39,343 nucleotides of DNA from an uncultured SAR86 cluster bacterium (lineage in GTDB: Bacteria; Pseudomonadota; Gammaproteobacteria; Magnimaribacterales; D2472). Shown here in pieces: positions 35,719 to 39,343 of this stretch; within the stretch, counting starts at the first letter, position 1, and every line of letters begins with the position of its first letter. The translations under genes and the position numbers were made by a program. Location of the stretch: assembly GCA_902559345.1 (NCBI GenBank), contig CACEHH010000008.1, positions 1 to 39,343 of the forward strand, written 5' to 3'. Under the pieces are notes generated by a model. That model was not told where the DNA came from. It did no database searches and was given only the letters and a program-made list of their open reading frames with translations.

Positions 35719-38004
35719 ATGAAAAAATTTTTAAACGCAATTATAGTATTAATTGCATTTCATTCGGTAAATGTTACATCTCAGGATGAAGTAGAAGAAG
35801 TTGTAGTTACTTCAGCTTTTATTGATACTTCTGAAATCAATAATCCCCTTTATGTTATCGATGGTGCTGACTTTACTGAAGCAGCCACAACAAGCTTGGG
35901 TGATGCTATTGATGAATATTTGGGAGTATCTATTGCTGATTATGGTTCTGCAGTAGGCCAACCTATCATAAGAGGCATGTCTGGACCAAGAGTAAAAATT
36001 CTTAAAAACGGAATGGTTAACCGTGATGTTTCTGGTCTTGGTGTAGATCACTTAAATGATGTAGATTTAAATGATATAAGCCAAGTTGAAATTATTAAAG
36101 GTCCCTCATCATTGCTTTATGCAAATGGTACTATTGGAGGAATCATTAATGTGGTTGATGAACTCATATCTGCAAATGACTTCGAAATGCCTGAGCTTAA
36201 AATTGGTTATGAAGATCAATCAGTAAATGATGGAAATTCTGAATTTATAAGCTTTAAAAATAATATTGCTGGATTCAATGTAAGCTTTGGCTATAAGAAT
36301 ACAGATTTCGGTAATTATGATGTTCCTAATGGCGCTGTTATTCATGAAGAAGAAGAGCATCACGAGGAAGATGATCACGACGAAGATGAACATCATGATG
36401 AGCATCACGAAGAAGATATGGGCTATATCAATAATTCTGATTTTGCCGTCGAAGCAACAAAATTTGGCATGTCTAAAGTTACAAATTGGGGCTACATTGG
36501 TTTTGGAATTGATAATCTTGAAAGTGTTTATGGCATTCCTTTCCATGGAGATGAACACGGTGATGAACACGGTGATGAACATGGTGATGAGCACGGTGAT
36601 GATGATGGTGATGAACATGGTGATGATGAAGATCATGAAGGTCATGATGAACATGGTGAAGAAAGAATCTTTTCAACAACTGATTCTGAAACATTCTCAA
36701 TTAAGGGCTCATATAATGTCAATGGAAATTTAGTTAATAAAATTGATTTTTCATATCGTGATTCAGACTATTCTTTAACTGAAGCTCATGAGGAAGAAGG
36801 TCATGATGATCATGGTGATGATCATGGTGATGATCATGGTGATGAGCATGAGGAAGAAGGTCATGCTCCAACAGTCTTTATGAATGAAGCAGTCGAGTAC
36901 ACTGCAGCTTTTGATATGTCCAATGATAGCTCAACTCAAAAAGTTGTAGTCAATTTTGTTGATGAGGATAACTCTATTGTTGGTGAGGAAGCATTCATGA
37001 ATCCTGCTAATAGTGAGGAATTCACAATTGGTTATTACCTTAGTAAAGACTTAGGTATGTATGATCTAGATTTTGGATATAGGTTAGATCAAATTGAAAG
37101 AACTGGTAGTGTTACAGATGAGGATCATGGAGATATTGATTATTACACTATAGACGATTCTACAAGTAGCTTTGCAGTTACTCTTGGTACAGATCTAAGT
37201 GATTCTCTTGGTGTAAGCGTTGGGTATGCAAGTGTTGAGAGACTCCCATCTTCTATCGAACTATTTATGAATGGGCCTCATATGGCTACTGGTAGATTTG
37301 AAGTTGGTAATCCAAATCTAAACAGTGAAACTTCAAATAACTTTGATATTACCTTTAACTTTGATAACGGAGATTTCTATGGTTATGCAAGTTTTTATAT
37401 CACTGATGTGGATAACTATATTGCGCTAATAGATGAAGAAGACGATCATCATGATGAAGATGAGCATCATGATGAAGATGAGCATCATGAAGATGAGGAT
37501 GAACATCATGATGAAGATGAACATGATGACCATGGTCATGGTAATTTAATCCATGCAAATTATATGCAAGAAGATGCTGAGTTTGATGGTTATGAGTTCG
37601 AAGTTGGAAAAAGTTTCGACTTAGGTTCAGGCGAGTTATCTTTATCTTTTGGAAGAGATGTAGTTAATGCTAAATTTTCAGATGGGCATAATGTACCTAG
37701 AATTAATCCAGCAAGAAACATATATTCTTTATCTTACAAACAAGAAGATCTACTTTTCAAAATGACTCTTAAGGATGTTGAAAAACAAAATGATTTTGGT
37801 GAGGGCGAAACAGCAACTGATTCTTATCAAATGCTTAATACAAGACTTACCAAAACATATAGTGTTGGTGATAGTGATATAAAAGTATCACTATTTGCTA
37901 ATAATCTACTTGATGAGGTAGCAAGAAATCATGCATCTTTTGTTAAAGATGAAGTTCCTCTTCCTGGAAGAAACTATGGTTTAAAGTTTAACCTTAATTT
38001 CTAA
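35719..38004 (+). CDS. TonB-dependent receptor with His/Asp/Glu-rich loops, probable zinc uptake
   Basis: A 761-residue outer membrane receptor. It has a signal peptide (about residues 1 to 21), a TonB box-like EEVVVTSAF, a plug domain with GQPIIRGMSGPRVKILKNGM and EIIKGPSSLLYANGTIGGI, and a beta barrel ending in GRNYGLKFNLNF with a terminal aromatic residue. Four segments are extremely rich in His, Asp and Glu: about residues 209 to 234, 276 to 315, 355 to 382 and 572 to 608. They should lie in extracellular loops and capture metal, as in ZnuD-type zinc receptors. AGGAGGAA five bases before the ATG is the strongest ribosome binding site in the accessory region. Zinc is the likeliest ligand, copper or nickel possible. 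Confidence 0.9.
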   Translation: MKKFLNAIIVLIAFHSVNVTSQDEVEEVVVTSAFIDTSEINNPLYVIDGADFTEAATTSLGDAIDEYLGVSIADYGSAVGQPIIRGMSGPRVKILKNGMVNRDVSGLGVDHLNDVDLNDISQVEIIKGPSSLLYANGTIGGIINVVDELISANDFEMPELKIGYEDQSVNDGNSEFISFKNNIAGFNVSFGYKNTDFGNYDVPNGAVIHEEEEHHEEDDHDEDEHHDEHHEEDMGYINNSDFAVEATKFGMSKVTNWGYIGFGIDNLESVYGIPFHGDEHGDEHGDEHGDEHGDDDGDEHGDDEDHEGHDEHGEERIFSTTDSETFSIKGSYNVNGNLVNKIDFSYRDSDYSLTEAHEEEGHDDHGDDHGDDHGDEHEEEGHAPTVFMNEAVEYTAAFDMSNDSSTQKVVVNFVDEDNSIVGEEAFMNPANSEEFTIGYYLSKDLGMYDLDFGYRLDQIERTGSVTDEDHGDIDYYTIDDSTSSFAVTLGTDLSDSLGVSVGYASVERLPSSIELFMNGPHMATGRFEVGNPNLNSETSNNFDITFNFDNGDFYGYASFYITDVDNYIALIDEEDDHHDEDEHHDEDEHHEDEDEHHDEDEHDDHGHGNLIHANYMQEDAEFDGYEFEVGKSFDLGSGELSLSFGRDVVNAKFSDGHNVPRINPARNIYSLSYKQEDLLFKMTLKDVEKQNDFGEGETATDSYQMLNTRLTKTYSVGDSDIKVSLFANNLLDEVARNHASFVKDEVPLPGRNYGLKFNLNF
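36343..36420 (+). repeat. His/Glu/Asp-rich coding segment 1 of the receptor
   Basis: Imperfect GAA/GAT/CAT codon repetition encoding a run of about 26 residues that is almost entirely Glu, Asp and His. It lies shortly after the plug-barrel junction. Confidence 0.8.
36541..36663 (+). repeat. Tandem 12-base repeats encoding His-Gly-Asp-Glu units
   Basis: At least four near-identical copies of the unit GATGAACACGGT with mostly third-position changes, followed by degenerate copies. They encode repeated D-E-H-G tetrapeptides. Such an array is prone to copy-number change by slippage, always in frame because the unit is 12 bases. Confidence 0.9.
36781..36864 (+). repeat. Tandem 12-base repeats encoding His-Gly-Asp-Asp units
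   Basis: Copies of GATGATCATGGT flanked by two copies of the sequence for HEEEGH. The symmetrical layout suggests growth by duplication inside the loop. Confidence 0.85.
37432..37542 (+). repeat. Repeats encoding His-His-Asp-Glu-Asp-Glu units
   Basis: Several copies of a 15-base unit CATCATGATGAAGAT and its variants encode H-H-D-E-D followed by a variable Glu-containing linker. This array is in a later barrel loop than the other three. Confidence 0.85.
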
Positions 38005-38020
38005 AATAAATAAAACTTAA

Positions 38021-38047
38021 TTAAGGGCTCTTTATGAGCCCTTTTTT
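38021..38047 (+). terminator. Intrinsic terminator after the receptor gene
   Basis: AAGGGCTC (38023-38030) pairs with GAGCCCTT (38036-38043) around the five-base loop TTTAT, followed by a T run. This is the strongest terminator in the window and closes the receptor transcript only 26 bases before the next start codon. Confidence 0.92.
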
Positions 38048-38073
38048 ATGAAATTTAATCTAAACTCTATTTC

Positions 38074-39343
38074 ATGAACTATTTGGAACTTGCTATAAAT
38101 CAGATTATTAAAGAGCAGAATATTCCGCATGAATGGAATTCATTAATAAAAGATGAGCTTAATGGTATTAATTTAACAAATGACCCCAATAGAAAAGATT
38201 TAACTGATATTCCTTTTATAACTATTGATGGAGAAGATGCTAAGGATTATGACGATGCTGTTTTCTGTAACGAAAATAAATCTTCTTTTAATCTTATGGT
38301 TGCTATAGCAGATGTTGCATCTTTTGTTTTACCCGATACTGAATTAGATAAAGAAGCGTTTAAAAGAGGTACATCAATATATCTTCCTAAAACTGTAATC
38401 CCAATGCTTCCAGAAATTATTTCAAATAATATTTGTTCATTGGTTCCTAATGAAAACAGAAACGTTCTTGTTTGCGAAATTATTTTTAGCTTAACCGGAG
38501 AAATACAGTCATATAAATTTTTTGAAGCTGTAATAAAATCTTTTAAAAGATTTACTTACAATGAAATTGAGAGCCACAAAATTGATGAGTCTAATATATT
38601 TGATTCTATAAAATCCTTAAAAAAACTTACTAAAATGCTTTTGCAGAATAAGACGAAAAGACATGCATTAGAAATAAAATCTATAGAGCCTTCTATCAAT
38701 ATTGATAATGCAGGCAACATTATAGATATAAAAATACCAAAAAGATTATTTGCCCACCAAATGATTGAGGAATCTATGATTGCAGCAAATATTTGTGCTG
38801 CAAAATTCTTAAAAAAGAATTATGGTTATGGTGTATATAGAGTGCATGAAGAGCCTGAATCTATAAAAATAGAAAACTTAAAGAAGTTTTTTTCTTTGAA
38901 AGGCCATTCAAATAAAAAAAACGTAAATAAATTAAATTTAATTAAGTCTTTGATTGAGCATGCAAATAAAAATGAAAACAATAAACATCTTAATATATTG
39001 ATACTGCAATCACTTAAGAGAGCTCAATATTCTTCAAAACAAATAGGCCATTTTGGATTGCAGCTAGAACAATATTCTCATTTCACTTCTCCAATAAGAA
39101 GATACCCAGATTTATTAGTCCATAGAATGATCAAAAATATTTTAAATAGCTCTAATAATCATTTTGAAGAAGAAAATCTTGAAGAAGATTTAGGAGAGTT
39201 ATCATCGCTTGAAAAGAGAGCAGAAATATCTTCTAGGCAAGTTGGTCAGCAACTCATCTGCTATATGCTTAAAAAATCTATTGGAGAAGAGTTTTCATCA
39301 TTTGTAGTAGGTATTGCAGAATTTGGACTATTTTGTGAAATTG
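38074..39343 (+). CDS. RNase R/RNase II-family exoribonuclease lacking N-terminal cold-shock domains, 3' end cut
   Basis: The frame encodes at least 423 residues of a 3'-5' exoribonuclease. The RNB catalytic domain is clear: ITIDGEDAKDYDDAVF (residues 49 to 64) with the aspartates equivalent to E. coli RNase R D272, D278, D280 and D281, then YLPKTVIPMLPEIISNNICS and the late motif HFTSPIRRYPDLLVHRMIKN. An S1 domain begins at the window edge (SFVVGIAEFGLFCEI). The start aligns with about residue 230 of E. coli RNase R: the winged-helix and both cold-shock domains are missing. An in-frame stop at 38056 and the terminator just upstream rule out a longer N-terminus. No Shine-Dalgarno is visible. 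Confidence 0.9.
   Translation, partial: MNYLELAINQIIKEQNIPHEWNSLIKDELNGINLTNDPNRKDLTDIPFITIDGEDAKDYDDAVFCNENKSSFNLMVAIADVASFVLPDTELDKEAFKRGTSIYLPKTVIPMLPEIISNNICSLVPNENRNVLVCEIIFSLTGEIQSYKFFEAVIKSFKRFTYNEIESHKIDESNIFDSIKSLKKLTKMLLQNKTKRHALEIKSIEPSINIDNAGNIIDIKIPKRLFAHQMIEESMIAANICAAKFLKKNYGYGVYRVHEEPESIKIENLKKFFSLKGHSNKKNVNKLNLIKSLIEHANKNENNKHLNILILQSLKRAQYSSKQIGHFGLQLEQYSHFTSPIRRYPDLLVHRMIKNILNSSNNHFEEENLEEDLGELSSLEKRAEISSRQVGQQLICYMLKKSIGEEFSSFVVGIAEFGLFCEI

Noticed and set aside
36220-36733. Long open frames on both strands and in other frames over the receptor gene, encoding Met/Ile- and His-rich chains
   Set aside because: They are by-products of the GAT/GAA/CAT codon repeats in the receptor gene; they have no ribosome binding sites and overlap a well-supported gene entirely.
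36541-36864. Short regularly spaced repeats that could suggest a CRISPR array
   Set aside because: The repeats are directly tandem without unique spacers, keep a 12-base period and encode His-Gly-Asp-Glu in frame within the receptor.

Overview
This window looks like a piece of an AT-rich (about one third G+C by eye) genome of a small-genome marine gammaproteobacterium. Every protein with recognisable relatives has gammaproteobacterial character, and the gene order tRNA-Tyr, tRNA-Thr, tuf, tRNA-Trp, secE, nusG, rplKAJL, rpoBC, rpsLG, fusA, S10-spc-alpha is the contiguous arrangement known from Pseudomonas-like bacteria rather than the split one of E. coli. AT-rich compact genes, a TonB-dependent receptor and secreted amidohydrolases would fit a SAR86-type lineage, but that placement is inference.

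Region 1 (1 to about 28.8 kb, all on the minus strand) is one uninterrupted transcription and translation block. Read in the direction of transcription it holds tRNA-Tyr, tRNA-Thr(GGU), tuf, tRNA-Trp, secE, nusG, rplK, rplA, rplJ, rplL, rpoB, rpoC, rpsL, rpsG, fusA, the S10 operon (rpsJ to rpsQ), the spc operon (rplN to rpmJ, including secY) and the alpha operon (rpsM, rpsK, rpsD, rpoA, the last cut by the window edge). Good sigma70-type promoters are visible before tRNA-Thr/tuf, before rpsL and before rpsJ. A terminator follows tuf, and a well-preserved L10 leader RNA lies before rplJ. Most other junctions overlap or are only a few bases long, so several autoregulatory leaders known from E. 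coli (S4, S10/L4, L1) and the rplL-rpoB attenuator have no room.

Region 2 (28.8 to 31.4 kb) is a small-gene region: birA-like biotin ligase and msrA on the plus strand, a convergent secreted protein with an apparent internal domain duplication, a solitary tRNA-Thr(UGU), and two very small candidate membrane proteins.

Region 3 (31.4 to 39.3 kb) is accessory metabolism and transport: a two-gene minus-strand operon of exported amidohydrolases (one with all metal ligands, one that appears to have lost most of them), a divergent iron-type alcohol dehydrogenase, a small exported His-containing protein followed by a TonB-dependent receptor with four His/Asp/Glu-rich segments (probably zinc or another transition metal), a clear terminator, and the start of an RNase R-type exoribonuclease that lacks the usual N-terminal cold-shock domains.

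The most interesting things are the active/degenerate amidohydrolase pair, the two tiny membrane ORFs behind tRNA-Thr, the His-rich receptor with its small partner and intervening hairpin, the N-terminally shortened RNase R, and the selective retention of the L10 leader in a block that has lost most other ribosomal leaders.
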